Assembly (NCBI RefSeq): GCF_023197165.1
Contig: NZ_JALPRD010000006.1
Span: 224,380 to 288,379, forward strand
DNA: 64,000 nucleotides
Direction of reading: 5' to 3'
Origin: Sphingopyxis sp. MSC1_008
GTDB taxonomy: Bacteria > Pseudomonadota > Alphaproteobacteria > Sphingomonadales > Sphingomonadaceae
This document shows positions 1-9,094 of the stretch, piece by piece. The translations under genes were made by a program, and so were the position numbers. The notes under the pieces were generated by a model that was not told the origin of the DNA, made no database searches, and saw nothing but the letters and a program-made list of their open reading frames with translations. Numbering within the stretch: the stretch's first letter is position 1; each line of letters begins with the position of its first letter.

Positions 1-481
1 ACGCCACCTCGCGACGAGCGCCGATACGCTCGTCACGCCGATCAACGACAGCTTTATCGACTTCGACCTGATCGGACAGGTCGACCCCGAAACCTTCCAG
101 GTCACGCGGCCGAGCTTCTATTCCGAACTGATCTGGGATGCGCGCAAGACGCGCGCGAAGACCGACGGGCGGACGATGGACTGGATCATCCTGCGCAACC
201 GCCTCCAGCATGTCGATGCGCACAATATGCGCCGTGTCGGCGAGGCGTTGACCCAATTGTCGCGGCGCGTCGGGTTCCGCGTCATCCCGGGGCTCGGCGA
301 GCGCGTCATCTATCGCGAGCTTTTCCCGGCTGGCCTCACGCTGCTCGACAAGGCGCACCTTGGCGGCATGGGGATTGGCCACGTCGTCGCGCGGCAGGAA
401 CTCCGCGAGGCGATGGGCGGACTGAACCTGCCGGTGCGCGAAAGATTGCATCCGGACGGGGATTTGTTCGCCGCCGCCTAG
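1..481 (+). CDS. mipZ: MipZ-type division-plane ATPase, 3' part
   Basis: This is the C-terminal part of a ParA/MinD-superfamily ATPase; the start lies outside the window. The visible frame opens at base 2 and ends with TAG. It contains the segment reading [16 protein letters not shown], then [14 protein letters not shown] and DWIILRNRL, which match the C-terminal half of MipZ. In Caulobacter, MipZ forms a gradient from the ParB-bound poles and blocks FtsZ assembly away from midcell. The Walker A motif is not visible because it lies upstream. A plain ParA is the alternative, but this C-terminal pattern fits MipZ better. Confidence 0.85.
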   Translation, partial: RHLATSADTLVTPINDSFIDFDLIGQVDPETFQVTRPSFYSELIWDARKTRAKTDGRTMDWIILRNRLQHVDAHNMRRVGEALTQLSRRVGFRVIPGLGERVIYRELFPAGLTLLDKAHLGGMGIGHVVARQELREAMGGLNLPVRERLHPDGDLFAAA

Positions 482-519
482 TACGGACCCTAGCCCTTCT
501 CTCCCCAAGAGGATCCAAG

Positions 520-1902
520 ATGACGCACAATTTCCACCCGACGCTGCTGCGCGAATATGACATCCGTGGGGTCGTTGGCGACACGCTGTCCGACAAGGAC
601 GCCCATGCCATCGGCCGCAGCTTTGCGACGCTGGTCCGCCGCGCGGGCGGCAAGCGCGTTGCCGTCGGCTACGACGGCCGCCTGTCGTCGCCGATGCTCG
701 CCGACGCGCTGATCGCCGGGATCAACGCCGCGGGCGTCGACGCGCTCAACGTCGGGCTCGGCCCGACGCCGATGCTCTATTATGCCGCATCAACCGAGGA
801 TGTGGAGGGCGGCATACAGATAACCGGCAGCCACAACCCCCCCGACTATAATGGCTTCAAATTTGTGATGCAGGGGCGTCCCTTCTACGGCGCCGATATT
901 CTCGGCATCGGCGAAATGGCCGCCGCGGGCGACTGGGATAGCGGCGAAGGCACGTCTGAGAGCATCGACATCGTCGACGCCTATGTCGACCGGCTGGTCG
1001 AAGGATTCGCGGGCGGCGCCTTCCGTATCGGCTGGGACGCCGGCAACGGCGCCGCGGGCACCGTCATCGAGAAACTCACCGCGCGCCTTCCGGGCGAGCA
1101 TCACCTGCTGTTTACCGACATCGACGGCCATTTCCCGAACCACCATCCCGATCCCACCGAAGAGAAGAATCTCGCCGATCTCAGGAAGCTCGTCGCGGAG
1201 AAGAGCCTCGACTTCGGCGTCGCTTTCGATGGAGACGGCGACCGCATCGGCGCGATCGACGGCGAGGGCCGCGTGATCTGGGGTGATCAGCTACTGCAAA
1301 TCTATGCCGCGGCGGTGCTGCAGGACCTGCCCGGCGCGACGGTCATTGCCGACGTGAAGGCCAGCCAGGCGCTGTTCGACCGCGTTGCCGAACTCGGCGG
1401 AAAGCCGATGATGTGGAAGACCGGCCACAGCCTGATCAAGGCGAAGATGAAGGAAACCGGCAGTCCGCTGGCGGGCGAGATGAGCGGGCATATCTTCTTC
1501 GCCGATCGCTATTATGGCTATGACGACGCGCCCTATGCCGCGGTGCGGCTGATCGAGGCGGCGACGAAGCTCGGGCAGAGCGTCACCGAACTCCGCGGCA
1601 ACATGGCGCCGATGGTCAACACCCCCGAAATGCGCTTCCAGGTCGACGAGAGCCGCAAATTCGCCATTGTGGATGAAGTCCTCGACCGGCTCGCGGCATC
1701 GGGCGCACAGGTCGACCGCACCGACGGCGCGCGCGTGCTCACCGACGACGGCTGGTGGCTGCTCCGCGCCTCGAACACACAGGACGTGCTCGTCGCGCGC
1801 GCCGAGGCAAAGGACGAGGCGGCGCTAACGCGGCTGCTCGCGGCGATCGACGAACAGCTCGCTTTGTCGGGGATCGTGCGCGGACCGCAGGCGGCGCATT
1901 GA
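520..1902 (+). CDS. pgmG: Phosphomannomutase/phosphoglucomutase
   Basis: This 460-residue alpha-D-phosphohexomutase interconverts mannose-6-P/mannose-1-P and glucose-6-P/glucose-1-P. It supplies nucleotide sugars for LPS and exopolysaccharide. The phosphoserine loop TGSHNPP is at residues 102-108 (Ser104), the Mg-binding DGDGDR is at 237-242, and the sugar-binding GEMSGH is at 319-324. Length is typical of the AlgC/ManB family. The ATG follows an AAGAGG ribosome-binding site. The symbol follows the bifunctional pgmG of gellan-producing Sphingomonas; which substrate dominates here cannot be told from sequence. It stands alone between mipZ and lptB. Confidence 0.93.
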   Translation: MTHNFHPTLLREYDIRGVVGDTLSDKDAHAIGRSFATLVRRAGGKRVAVGYDGRLSSPMLADALIAGINAAGVDALNVGLGPTPMLYYAASTEDVEGGIQITGSHNPPDYNGFKFVMQGRPFYGADILGIGEMAAAGDWDSGEGTSESIDIVDAYVDRLVEGFAGGAFRIGWDAGNGAAGTVIEKLTARLPGEHHLLFTDIDGHFPNHHPDPTEEKNLADLRKLVAEKSLDFGVAFDGDGDRIGAIDGEGRVIWGDQLLQIYAAAVLQDLPGATVIADVKASQALFDRVAELGGKPMMWKTGHSLIKAKMKETGSPLAGEMSGHIFFADRYYGYDDAPYAAVRLIEAATKLGQSVTELRGNMAPMVNTPEMRFQVDESRKFAIVDEVLDRLAASGAQVDRTDGARVLTDDGWWLLRASNTQDVLVARAEAKDEAALTRLLAAIDEQLALSGIVRGPQAAH

Positions 1903-1910
1903 TAAAACCA

Positions 1911-2040
1911 AAATCCCTCTCCTTCAGGGGAGGGCAGCGAGACTTGTCAGCTTGCTGGCTTAGTCGCAGCGGGTGGGGACCAGCGACCTTGCGCCAGATT
2001 TCGATCCCCACCCCAACCCCTCCCCTGAAGGGAGGGATTT
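1911..2040. repeat. Long imperfect inverted repeat between pgmG and lptB
   Basis: A left arm (1911-1934) and a right arm (2019-2040) pair around a CTCCCCTTCAGGGGAG-type core. An inner pair, GGGTGGGGAC at 1971-1980 and ATCCCCACCC at 2004-2013, extends the fold. The whole could form a stem of about 130 nt. It fills most of the 226-base gap and contains no open gene. It looks like a dispersed intergenic palindrome; it may also end pgmG transcripts. Confidence 0.7.
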
Positions 2041-2128
2041 TGAGGGATGCAAAAATCTTGCCAGATTGACGTTTGCCGCGTCGCTGGGGTAACGCCGCCC
2101 GGGGGCTAGAAACGGAACCGACCGACCT

Positions 2129-2944
2129 ATGACCGACGACGAATCCAATGCGGGCACGCTGACCGAGGGCGATCATGGCGTCACCGAGCACAAGGCGCAT
2201 GTCCGCGAGGACGCCGCCGCGGGCAACGGTCTCGCGGTCATCTCGATCGCCAAAAGCTATGACAAGCGCGTCGTGCTGTCGGATGTGTCGCTGTCGGTCG
2301 GCAAGGGCGAGGTCGTCGGCCTGCTCGGCCCGAACGGCGCGGGTAAGACGACCTGCTTCTATTCGATCATGGGGCTGGTGAAGCCTGACGCCGGGCGCAT
2401 CATGCTCGATGGCGCCGACATCACCGCGCTGCCGATGTACCGGCGCGCTATCCTCGGTCTCGGCTATCTGCCGCAGGAAACTTCGATCTTTCGCGGGATG
2501 ACGGTCGAACAGAATATCGGCGCGGTGCTCGAACTCAGCGAGCCCGACAAGATCGCGCGCGAGCGGCGCATGGAAGAATTGCTCGACGAATTCGGCCTCA
2601 CGCGCCTTCGCGATTCGGCGGCGATGGCGCTGTCGGGCGGCGAACGGCGCCGCGCCGAAATCGCGCGCGCGCTCGCGGCCAACCCGTCGATCATGCTGCT
2701 CGACGAGCCTTTCGCCGGCATCGATCCGCTGTCGATCAGCGACATCCGCGATCTGGTCGTGGACCTCAAGACGCGCGGCATCGGCGTGCTGATCACCGAC
2801 CATAATGTGCGCGAAACGCTCGACCTCGTCGACCGCGCCTGCATCATCTACGACGGCAAGGTCCTGCTTGCCGGCTCCCCCGAAGAGCTCGTCGCCGACC
2901 CCGAGGTGCGCCGCCTCTATCTCGGCGAGGGCTTCTCTTTGTGA
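2129..2944 (+). CDS. lptB: LPS export ABC transporter ATP-binding protein LptB
   Basis: LptB is the cytoplasmic ATPase of the LptB2FGC complex, which extracts LPS from the inner membrane. The protein has 271 residues. Walker A GPNGAGKTT is at about 67-75, the signature LSGGERRR at about 168-175, Walker B with LLDEP at about 190-194, and the H-loop in ITDHN near 224. The ABC domain starts near residue 35, after an acidic N-terminal extension not found in E. coli LptB. rpoN begins 14 bases after the stop, the usual lptB-rpoN order. lptA and lptC are not directly upstream here. Confidence 0.95.
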   Translation: MTDDESNAGTLTEGDHGVTEHKAHVREDAAAGNGLAVISIAKSYDKRVVLSDVSLSVGKGEVVGLLGPNGAGKTTCFYSIMGLVKPDAGRIMLDGADITALPMYRRAILGLGYLPQETSIFRGMTVEQNIGAVLELSEPDKIARERRMEELLDEFGLTRLRDSAAMALSGGERRRAEIARALAANPSIMLLDEPFAGIDPLSISDIRDLVVDLKTRGIGVLITDHNVRETLDLVDRACIIYDGKVLLAGSPEELVADPEVRRLYLGEGFSL

Positions 2945-2958
2945 TCGATTAGCCACCG

Positions 2959-4425
2959 ATGGCGTTGGGTCCGCGCCTCGATCTCCGCCAGTCGCAATCG
3001 CTGGTGATGACGCCGCAGCTGCAGCAAGCGATCAAGCTGCTGGCACTGTCGAATCTCGAACTCGAAGCCTATCTGGCCGAAGCGCTCGAAGGTAATCCGC
3101 TGCTCGATACGGCGTCCGCCGATAGCGACGGCAGCGCGGGCGATCCCGATAGCGTGCCCGGCGGCGACGCACCGGCGGCCGAGGCCGCCTCGCTCGACGC
3201 CGATCAGGCGCTGTCTGCCGACGGCGGCACCGCGAACGACCTCGACGTCGATCTCACCGCCGACAGCTTTCATCACGATAGCGCGAGCGACAATATCGGG
3301 CTGTCGGGGTCGGGCGAGGACATCGATTTCGACAGCTTCGCCGACCATGACGGCACACTCCACGACCATTTGCTCGCGCAGGTCGGCGAGCGCTTCAGTG
3401 GGATCGAGGCGATCGTCGCGGGCCAGCTCGTCGCGTTGATCGACGAGGCAGGGTATCTGCGCGCCGATCTCAACGAACTGGCCGCCCAGCTTGGTGTCCC
3501 ACTCGCCTTGCTCGAAGATGTGCTGGCGGGCATCCAATGTTTCGACCCGTCGGGCGTCGGCGGGCGCGACCTTGCCGAATGCATCGCGATCCAGGCGCGC
3601 GAGGCCGATCGCTACGATCCCGCGATGGCGACGATGATCGCGCATCTCGAACTCGTCGCCAAGGGCGCCTTTCCGCAACTGAAGCGCATCTGCGGGGTCG
3701 ACGACGAGGACCTCGCCGACATGATTCGCGAACTGCGCGGCTACGATCCCAAGCCCGGCCTCAAATTCGGCGGCGACGGTGCGCCGGCGGTCGTTCCCGA
3801 TCTCTATATCCGCCAGACCGCGAAGGGCTGGGCGGTCGAGATCAACAGCGGCACCCTGCCGCGGCTGCTCGTCAATCGCCGCTATTACACCGAACTGGCG
3901 CAGGGCGCGGCGGCGAAGAGCAAGGCCTGGCTGTCCGAACAGCTTGCGGGCGCCAACTGGCTCGTTCGCGCGCTCGACCAGCGGCAGCGCACGATCGTCA
4001 AGGTCGCGAGCGCGATCGTGAAGCAGCAGGAAGGCTTTTTCCTCCACGGCGTCGCGCATATGCGCCCGCTGACCTTGCGCCAGGTCGCCGAGGAAATCGG
4101 CATGCACGAATCGACCGTCAGCCGCGTCACGAGCAACAAATATCTGAGCTGCGCGCGCGGGCTGTTCGAGCTCAAATATTTCTTCTCGAGCGGCATTTCG
4201 GCGGTCGAGGGCGAAGGCGCGGTGTCGGCCGAGGCGGTGAAGAGCCGGATCAAGGCGATGATCGAGGCCGAGGATGGCAAGGCGATTCTCTCGGACGAGA
4301 CGATCGCGCAAAAGCTGTCGGCCGAGGGCCATGACATCGCGCGGCGCACCGTCGTCAAATATCGCGAGGCGATGGGATATGGCTCGTCGGTGCAGCGCCG
4401 CCGGCAAAAGGCGCTGGCGGGCTGA
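2959..4425 (+). CDS. rpoN: RNA polymerase sigma-54 factor
   Basis: This 488-residue protein is the alternative sigma factor that recognises -24/-12 promoters and needs an AAA+ activator. Region I is visible at residues 1-50 (RQSQSLVMTPQLQQAIKLLA), followed by an acidic, low-complexity region II to about residue 140. The core-binding and DNA-binding parts follow. The RpoN box is seen near the C-terminus as ARRTVVKYREAMGY. It follows lptB closely and is probably co-transcribed with it. No hpf or ptsN gene follows, unlike in many proteobacteria. Confidence 0.96.
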   Translation: MALGPRLDLRQSQSLVMTPQLQQAIKLLALSNLELEAYLAEALEGNPLLDTASADSDGSAGDPDSVPGGDAPAAEAASLDADQALSADGGTANDLDVDLTADSFHHDSASDNIGLSGSGEDIDFDSFADHDGTLHDHLLAQVGERFSGIEAIVAGQLVALIDEAGYLRADLNELAAQLGVPLALLEDVLAGIQCFDPSGVGGRDLAECIAIQAREADRYDPAMATMIAHLELVAKGAFPQLKRICGVDDEDLADMIRELRGYDPKPGLKFGGDGAPAVVPDLYIRQTAKGWAVEINSGTLPRLLVNRRYYTELAQGAAAKSKAWLSEQLAGANWLVRALDQRQRTIVKVASAIVKQQEGFFLHGVAHMRPLTLRQVAEEIGMHESTVSRVTSNKYLSCARGLFELKYFFSSGISAVEGEGAVSAEAVKSRIKAMIEAEDGKAILSDETIAQKLSAEGHDIARRTVVKYREAMGYGSSVQRRRQKALAG

Positions 4426-4443
4426 AATCGGCCGGAAAGGCGG

Positions 4444-4472
4444 TTGACTTTCGGACCGCTTCCCCATAGTTG
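4444..4472 (+). promoter_or_regulatory. Possible promoter of rpmJ
   Basis: TTGACT at 4444-4449 and TAGTTG at 4467-4472 are separated by 17 bases. This leaves a leader of about 35 bases before the rpmJ start. The -35 hexamer matches well and the -10 only weakly. Confidence 0.35.
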
Positions 4473-4514
4473 CGCCGCTTCGCGTCAATACGCCAAGATT
4501 TACGGACAGAGATC

Positions 4515-4640
4515 ATGAAGATTCGCAACAGCCTGAAGTCGCTGAAGGACCGCCACCGGGATAACCGCGTTATCCGCCGCCGTGGCCGCACCTATGTGAT
4601 CAACAAGACCAACCGCCGCTTCAAGGCGCGCCAGGGCTAA
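4515..4640 (+). CDS. rpmJ: 50S ribosomal protein bL36
   Basis: This 41-residue protein begins [17 protein letters not shown] and continues with an Arg-rich [23 protein letters not shown] end. It is the alphaproteobacterial bL36 form, which lacks the four zinc-binding Cys/His residues. It is a structural component of the large ribosomal subunit. It is short and stands 89 bases after rpoN with its own likely promoter and terminator. The identification rests on the full-length match to the family. Confidence 0.95.
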   Translation: MKIRNSLKSLKDRHRDNRVIRRRGRTYVINKTNRRFKARQG

Positions 4641-4650
4641 TGCCCCTGCG

Positions 4651-4677
4651 CGGGGTGATTTCGCCCCGTTTGCTTTT
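4651..4677 (+). terminator. Rho-independent terminator after rpmJ
   Basis: CGGGG(TG) and (CG)CCCCG form a GC hairpin at 4651-4668, followed by a T-rich tail TTTGCTTTT. It starts 10 bases after the rpmJ stop. Confidence 0.75.
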
Positions 4678-4737
4678 GGTGAACAGCGTTACGCCGTCGG
4701 ATGCTTCCGGCGGCGCTTTCGCGTGTGTGGAGGCCGC

Positions 4738-5346
4738 ATGATTCGCCGTAGCGTGATTTTCGACGTCGGCCGTGTCCTCTTCGACTGGGACCTGCGTTAT
4801 CTCTTCGCCAAGCTGATCGCCGAAAAGGACGAGCTCGAATGGTTCGTCGCCAACGTCGTCACGCCCGGGTGGCATTTCCAGCACGACGCCGGCCGCCCGC
4901 TCGCCGAGATGGTGCCCGAGCTGAAAGCTGAGTTTCCCGATCATGCGCCGCTGATCGACGCCTATGCGGCGCGCTTCAACGAGACGATACCCGGCCCGAT
5001 GCCTGGCAGCCTCGAACTCGTCGAACGCCTCGACGCCGCGGGCGTGCCGCTGTTCGCGATCACCAACTTCGGCCATGAATTCTGGGAAGCTTTCCGCCCG
5101 ACCCAGCCGGTGTTCGACCGCTTCCGTGATATCATCGTGTCGGGCACCGAAAAGCTGATGAAGCCCGACCCCGCGATCTACGCCCTGGCGATCGAGCGAT
5201 TCGGCATCGATCCTGCGGGCGCGCTGTTCATCGACGATGTCGCGGCAAATGTCGCGGGTGCCGAATCGGCAGGCATCGCCGGGCATCGGTTCGTCGATGC
5301 GGCGACGCTGGAGCGCGACCTTATCGCACGTGCTTATTTGCCCTGA
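4738..5346 (+). CDS. HAD-superfamily hydrolase
   Basis: This 202-residue protein is a haloacid dehalogenase-like phosphatase of the HAD-IA type. Motif I, FDVGRVLFDWD, carries the nucleophile Asp9. The second position has Gly instead of the usual Asp, as in the YihX-like subgroup (FDLGN). Motif II is in ITNFGH, the motif III lysine is in GTEKLMKPD, and motif IV is FIDDVAAN. The ATG at 4738 follows a GGAGG site and is preferred to an upstream GTG at 4723. The substrate is unknown; sugar phosphates are likely. The 3' end overlaps the convergent S41 peptidase by 13 bases. Confidence 0.88.
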   Translation: MIRRSVIFDVGRVLFDWDLRYLFAKLIAEKDELEWFVANVVTPGWHFQHDAGRPLAEMVPELKAEFPDHAPLIDAYAARFNETIPGPMPGSLELVERLDAAGVPLFAITNFGHEFWEAFRPTQPVFDRFRDIIVSGTEKLMKPDPAIYALAIERFGIDPAGALFIDDVAANVAGAESAGIAGHRFVDAATLERDLIARAYLP

Positions 5347-6317
5347 TCGCCGCGCGATGTTTTGCCGAGCGCTTCCCAGGCAAGCGACAGGGCGGTTTCC
5401 AGCGCCTGGTCGGCCGGCACCGCGACATCGGGTTTAACGCCGACATCCTGCCAGTTGGTTCCGGTAATCGGGTTGACCGACCGTTTTTCAGGCAGGCTCA
5501 GGGCAAAATGTGGATGAACGCGACGATATTCGAATGGGTTGGCGCCGCCCCCCGTAACTTCGCCGACGATCGTCGCGCGTTTCAGGGCTTGAAGATCGTA
5601 AGCTAACGCTTCGGCGGCGGAGAAGGTGCGATTGCTGGTCAGGATATAGACTGGCTTCGTATCGCCGAACCGGCGCCCTTCGGGCGGCGCAGGCGAGACA
5701 TGGGCCGTTGTCTTGCCGCTCGGGCGGTCGAAACTTCCGCTGAGCGGCGATCCTCCGGGAACGAGCTGGCCGACGATCATATCGACTGTCTCCATGCCGC
5801 CGCCATTCTTGCGCAAGTCGATGATGAGTGCGTCGCCCTGCGCGGCGACGGTCATCATCGCGGCAATGACGTCGCCGCCAAGCGCCGGAGGCGGGAAGAC
5901 GCGAAGGTCGATCAGCATGATATTGCCGTCGAGGCGTTCGATCTTCTGCACGCCATGATTGACCTGGGCGCCGTAATATCGCGCTATTTCGGCCTCCAGA
6001 AAAGCATCTTCGCCGCCATCGGCCGGAATTGGATCGGCGCTGTAATCGACCGCGAAATGGCCATCGCCCGAAGCCTGGCGCAGCCAGCCGGTGAGCGCTT
6101 TGGCAAGCATCGGCCCGTCGGCAACGTCTTGCCACTGTCCTTTTGCCCGGCGGAACTCGGCAGCGAGGCGGCGCCCCTTATCGGGATCGACATAGCGGGC
6201 TTCCAGCAGGCGGGCGATTTCGTCGATCGTCTCCCGCCGATCGGCCGTGCTGACGGGCTGAGCCCAGGCGGGCAGCGCAAGGCAGGCGAGGCATAGCGAC
6301 AACATCGCACGTTTCAT
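5334..6317 (-). CDS. S41-family peptidase, secreted
   Basis: This 327-residue protein has a clear signal peptide (MKRAMLSLCLACLALPAWA, then Q). It carries a C-terminal-processing-peptidase-type catalytic domain, with LRKNGGG and the active-site serine in RTFSAAEAL. No PDZ domain is evident, which resembles the interphotoreceptor-retinoid-binding-like branch of S41. Its start overlaps the marR stop as ATGA, so the two are translationally coupled. Together with the operator upstream of marR this suggests the peptidase is the regulated product. The target proteins are unknown. Confidence 0.87.
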   Translation of the reverse strand: MKRAMLSLCLACLALPAWAQPVSTADRRETIDEIARLLEARYVDPDKGRRLAAEFRRAKGQWQDVADGPMLAKALTGWLRQASGDGHFAVDYSADPIPADGGEDAFLEAEIARYYGAQVNHGVQKIERLDGNIMLIDLRVFPPPALGGDVIAAMMTVAAQGDALIIDLRKNGGGMETVDMIVGQLVPGGSPLSGSFDRPSGKTTAHVSPAPPEGRRFGDTKPVYILTSNRTFSAAEALAYDLQALKRATIVGEVTGGGANPFEYRRVHPHFALSLPEKRSVNPITGTNWQDVGVKPDVAVPADQALETALSLAWEALGKTSRGDQGK

Positions 6318-6775
6318 TCGGAGCGTTCCTTATCGATGAGTTCGCCGAACGACTGGCGCTCGAGCTGTTCGAGCGCGGCGTCGATGGTCGTCCCCAGCGG
6401 TTGAGGCAGCGCGGCGTCGAGCGCTCGCGCCGCATTGGTGGTCGCGTCCCAGACCTTTTCGAGGTCGGGTATCATTGCGCGCCCCGCGACGGTCAGGGCG
6501 AAGCGCCGTTCGCGCCGGTCGCGGCCCGGGATCGATTCGATCAGTCCTTCGCGAACCATTGTTTGCAGCGTCTGTGTAGCGGCGGGCTGGGTAAAGCCGA
6601 GCGCCGTCACGCATTCGCCCACCGAAGCCGAATCGCGGGCCATAAACAGCCGGAAATAGGGATAGAAGCGCGGCCGGAAATTCAGGCCCGCATCGCGGTA
6701 GGCCTGCTCGACGGCGTCATCGAGCGCTGCCAGCAGCAGGCGCAGACGCGTTCCAAGGCCCGGACGGAAGTTCAT
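6314..6775 (-). CDS. MarR-family transcriptional regulator
   Basis: This 153-residue protein has a winged helix-turn-helix of MarR type. The recognition region is GECVTALGFTQPAATQTLQTM and the wing lies near GRDRRERRFALT. I chose the internal ATG at 6775 over an upstream TTG at 6817. The family fold starts there, and a perfect palindrome lies immediately upstream. No Shine-Dalgarno site precedes it, which fits a leaderless message. It is first in an operon with the S41 peptidase. The ligand is unknown. Confidence 0.85.
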   Translation of the reverse strand: MNFRPGLGTRLRLLLAALDDAVEQAYRDAGLNFRPRFYPYFRLFMARDSASVGECVTALGFTQPAATQTLQTMVREGLIESIPGRDRRERRFALTVAGRAMIPDLEKVWDATTNAARALDAALPQPLGTTIDAALEQLERQSFGELIDKERSE

Positions 6776-6792
6776 ATATAAGCGCTTATATA
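6775..6792. promoter_or_regulatory. Perfect 18-bp palindrome at the marR start, likely operator
   Basis: TATATAAGCGCTTATATA is a perfect inverted repeat that ends on the first base of the marR start codon. MarR dimers typically bind palindromes of this size. It also contains a TATAAG -10-like element placed to start transcription near the ATG. Autorepression is inferred. Confidence 0.7.
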
Positions 6793-6864
6793 ATTGGATG
6801 CGCCGATGCAATAGCAATGAGGGGCAACGCCAACGGTTTTGCCGCCAGCGTTAATCCTGGATGG

Positions 6865-9027
6865 CTATTTCTCCACCCCGAGCTGCGTCAGTACGAACGC
6901 GAATTCCTCGGCGTCCTCGCGCAGTGCGCCCCAGCGGCCCGATTTGCCGGCGTGGCCCGCACCCATGTTGGTGCGCAGCAGCAAGGTTGCGTCGTTGGTC
7001 CGCGTCGCGCGGAGCTTGGCGACCCATTTGGCGGGTTCCCAATAAGTCACGCGCGGGTCGTTGAGCCCCGCCGATACCAGCATCGGCGGATAGGCTTTCG
7101 CGGTCACATTGTCGTAGGGGCTGTAGCTCAGCATATAATCGAACGCCGCCTTGTCGGTGATCGGATTGCCCCATTCGGGCCATTCGCCGGGGGTCAGCGG
7201 CAGTTTTTCATCGACCATCGTGTTGATCACATCGACGAAGGGCACGCCCGCGAGCACCGCGCCCCACAGCTCGGGCGCCTGATTATAAACCGCGCCCATC
7301 ACCTGCCCGCCCGCCGAGCGGCCCTCGATCGAGATTTTTCCCGCGCTCGTATATTTCGCCGCGATCAGGCCCTTGGCGACGTCGATGAAGTCGTTGAACG
7401 TGTTCTTGCGCTCTGTCGTCTTGCCCGCGAGATACCAAGCGCGGCCGAGGTCGTCGCCGCCGCGGACATGCGCGATCGCATAGATCATGCCGCGATCCAC
7501 GAGGCTCAAACGCGTCGTCGAGAACCCCGGCGGAACGCGATATCCATAGCTGCCATAAACATAGAGATGCATCGGCGCGCTGCCGTCGCGCGGGGTGCCC
7601 TTTTTATAGACGAGCGACACCGGAACCGGGGTGCCGTCGCGCGAAGGCATATTTACCAATTCGGTTACATAATCGTCGTGATTATAACCGGAGGGAATTT
7701 CCTGCACCTTCAGCGTTTCGAGCTTGCCGCTCGCCAAATCATAATCGAACACCGTGTCGGGGGTGACCATCGATTCATAGTCGAGCCGCAGCTTGTCCTG
7801 ATGATATTCGGGATTGTCGCCGAGCCCCGCGACATAAGTCGCTTCGGGGAACTGGATCCGGCCGGGGGTCTGCGGCGCGTCATATTGGCGAATATCGACC
7901 TGATCGACGCCCTTCTCGCGCGTTTCGAGTACGAAATAGTCGCGGAACACCGACAGGCCGGTGATGTAGCTCGCATCCGATCCGGGGATCAGCGTCTTCC
8001 ATTCGTCGGGCTTTTTCACGCTCGCGGTCGCGACGCGGAAATTGGGGTGCTCGTCGTTGGTGTAGACGTAGAGCGTGCCGCCCCGCTCATCGACGCTATA
8101 CTCGCGGCCCTTCTTGCGCGCCGACACGAGCTGCATCTTCGCCTCGGGATTGTCGGCGGGGAGCAGGTAAACCTCGCTCGTCTCGTTATCGCCCGTCGCG
8201 ATCACGATATAATTGTCGGCGGCGGTCTTCCCGATCCCGACGCCGAAGCCGATGTCGGCTTCCTTGTAGAGCAATTTATCCGCGCTCAGCGGGGTGCCGA
8301 GCTTGTGCAGCCGGACATTGTCGGTGCGCCAGTTCTCGTTCGCGAGACCGTACAGCAACGCGTCGTTCTTCGCGGTCCACACCAGCGACGACAGCGTGCC
8401 GGGGATGACGTCGGGCAGCGCCTCGCCGGTCGCCAGATTCTTGAAGCGCACCTCGAAGCGTTCGGAGCCATTGTCGTCGACCGCATAGGCCATCAGCTTG
8501 CCGTCGGGCGACACCGACACGTCCGACAGGCGGAAATACTCCTTGCCCGCGGCCATTGCGACCTCGTCGAGGATCAGCACCGGTTCGCCCCCCGCGACGG
8601 GTTTGCGATACCATTTCTTATATTCGGCGCCTTCCTCATATTCGACCCAGTAGACCCAGTCGCCGTCCTTCTGCGGAACGCTCGAATCGGCTTCCTTGAT
8701 CCGGCCCTTCATCTCCTGGAACAGCGTTTCGACCAGCGCGGCGTGCGGTTTCATTGCCGCGTCGAAATAGGCGTTTTCGGCCTTCACATAGTCGAGCACA
8801 TCCTTGTCATCGATCACCGGATAGCTCTCGTCCTTCAGCCAGTGATAGGGGTCGGAGAGTTTTTTGCCGTGCAGCGTCACTTCGTGCGGGCGCTTTTCCG
8901 CGACGGGGGCGGCGGGCAGGGCAGGGATCGAGCTGGTCAATGCGGCATCTTTCTCTTTGGCGAACAGGGCAGGCGATGCGACAAGCGGGGTGGCAATTGC
9001 TGCCAGAAACATCCAAATAGCGCGCAT
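6865..9027 (-). CDS. ptrB: S9-family prolyl oligopeptidase (oligopeptidase B)
   Basis: This 720-residue serine peptidase has an N-terminal seven-bladed beta-propeller that gates an alpha/beta hydrolase domain. The nucleophile motif GRSAGG is near residue 565, and the catalytic His is in GAGHAGKSG near the end. The N-terminal region (AENAYFDAAMKP, KEADSSVPQKDGDW) is of oligopeptidase B type, which cleaves after Arg/Lys in short peptides. The first 25 residues form a signal peptide, so it probably works in the periplasm, unlike E. coli PtrB. It lies 90 bases upstream of marR on the same strand and is divergent from pepP. Confidence 0.9.
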   Translation of the reverse strand: MRAIWMFLAAIATPLVASPALFAKEKDAALTSSIPALPAAPVAEKRPHEVTLHGKKLSDPYHWLKDESYPVIDDKDVLDYVKAENAYFDAAMKPHAALVETLFQEMKGRIKEADSSVPQKDGDWVYWVEYEEGAEYKKWYRKPVAGGEPVLILDEVAMAAGKEYFRLSDVSVSPDGKLMAYAVDDNGSERFEVRFKNLATGEALPDVIPGTLSSLVWTAKNDALLYGLANENWRTDNVRLHKLGTPLSADKLLYKEADIGFGVGIGKTAADNYIVIATGDNETSEVYLLPADNPEAKMQLVSARKKGREYSVDERGGTLYVYTNDEHPNFRVATASVKKPDEWKTLIPGSDASYITGLSVFRDYFVLETREKGVDQVDIRQYDAPQTPGRIQFPEATYVAGLGDNPEYHQDKLRLDYESMVTPDTVFDYDLASGKLETLKVQEIPSGYNHDDYVTELVNMPSRDGTPVPVSLVYKKGTPRDGSAPMHLYVYGSYGYRVPPGFSTTRLSLVDRGMIYAIAHVRGGDDLGRAWYLAGKTTERKNTFNDFIDVAKGLIAAKYTSAGKISIEGRSAGGQVMGAVYNQAPELWGAVLAGVPFVDVINTMVDEKLPLTPGEWPEWGNPITDKAAFDYMLSYSPYDNVTAKAYPPMLVSAGLNDPRVTYWEPAKWVAKLRATRTNDATLLLRTNMGAGHAGKSGRWGALREDAEEFAFVLTQLGVEK

Positions 9028-9094
9028 CGAAAAATCCCCCGCGGTGTCGCCCGAGTGGGCGGGATCGCTGCGATGTAGGAATAAGGAACGTCTG

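Noticed and set aside
2917..4488. Minus-strand open frame of 523 codons opposite rpoN
   Set aside because: The rpoN gene is complete with region I and the RpoN box; the antisense frame has no features.
6817..9078. Plus-strand open frame of 753 codons opposite ptrB
   Set aside because: It covers the well-supported oligopeptidase B gene on the other strand and has no recognisable domain or ribosome-binding site.
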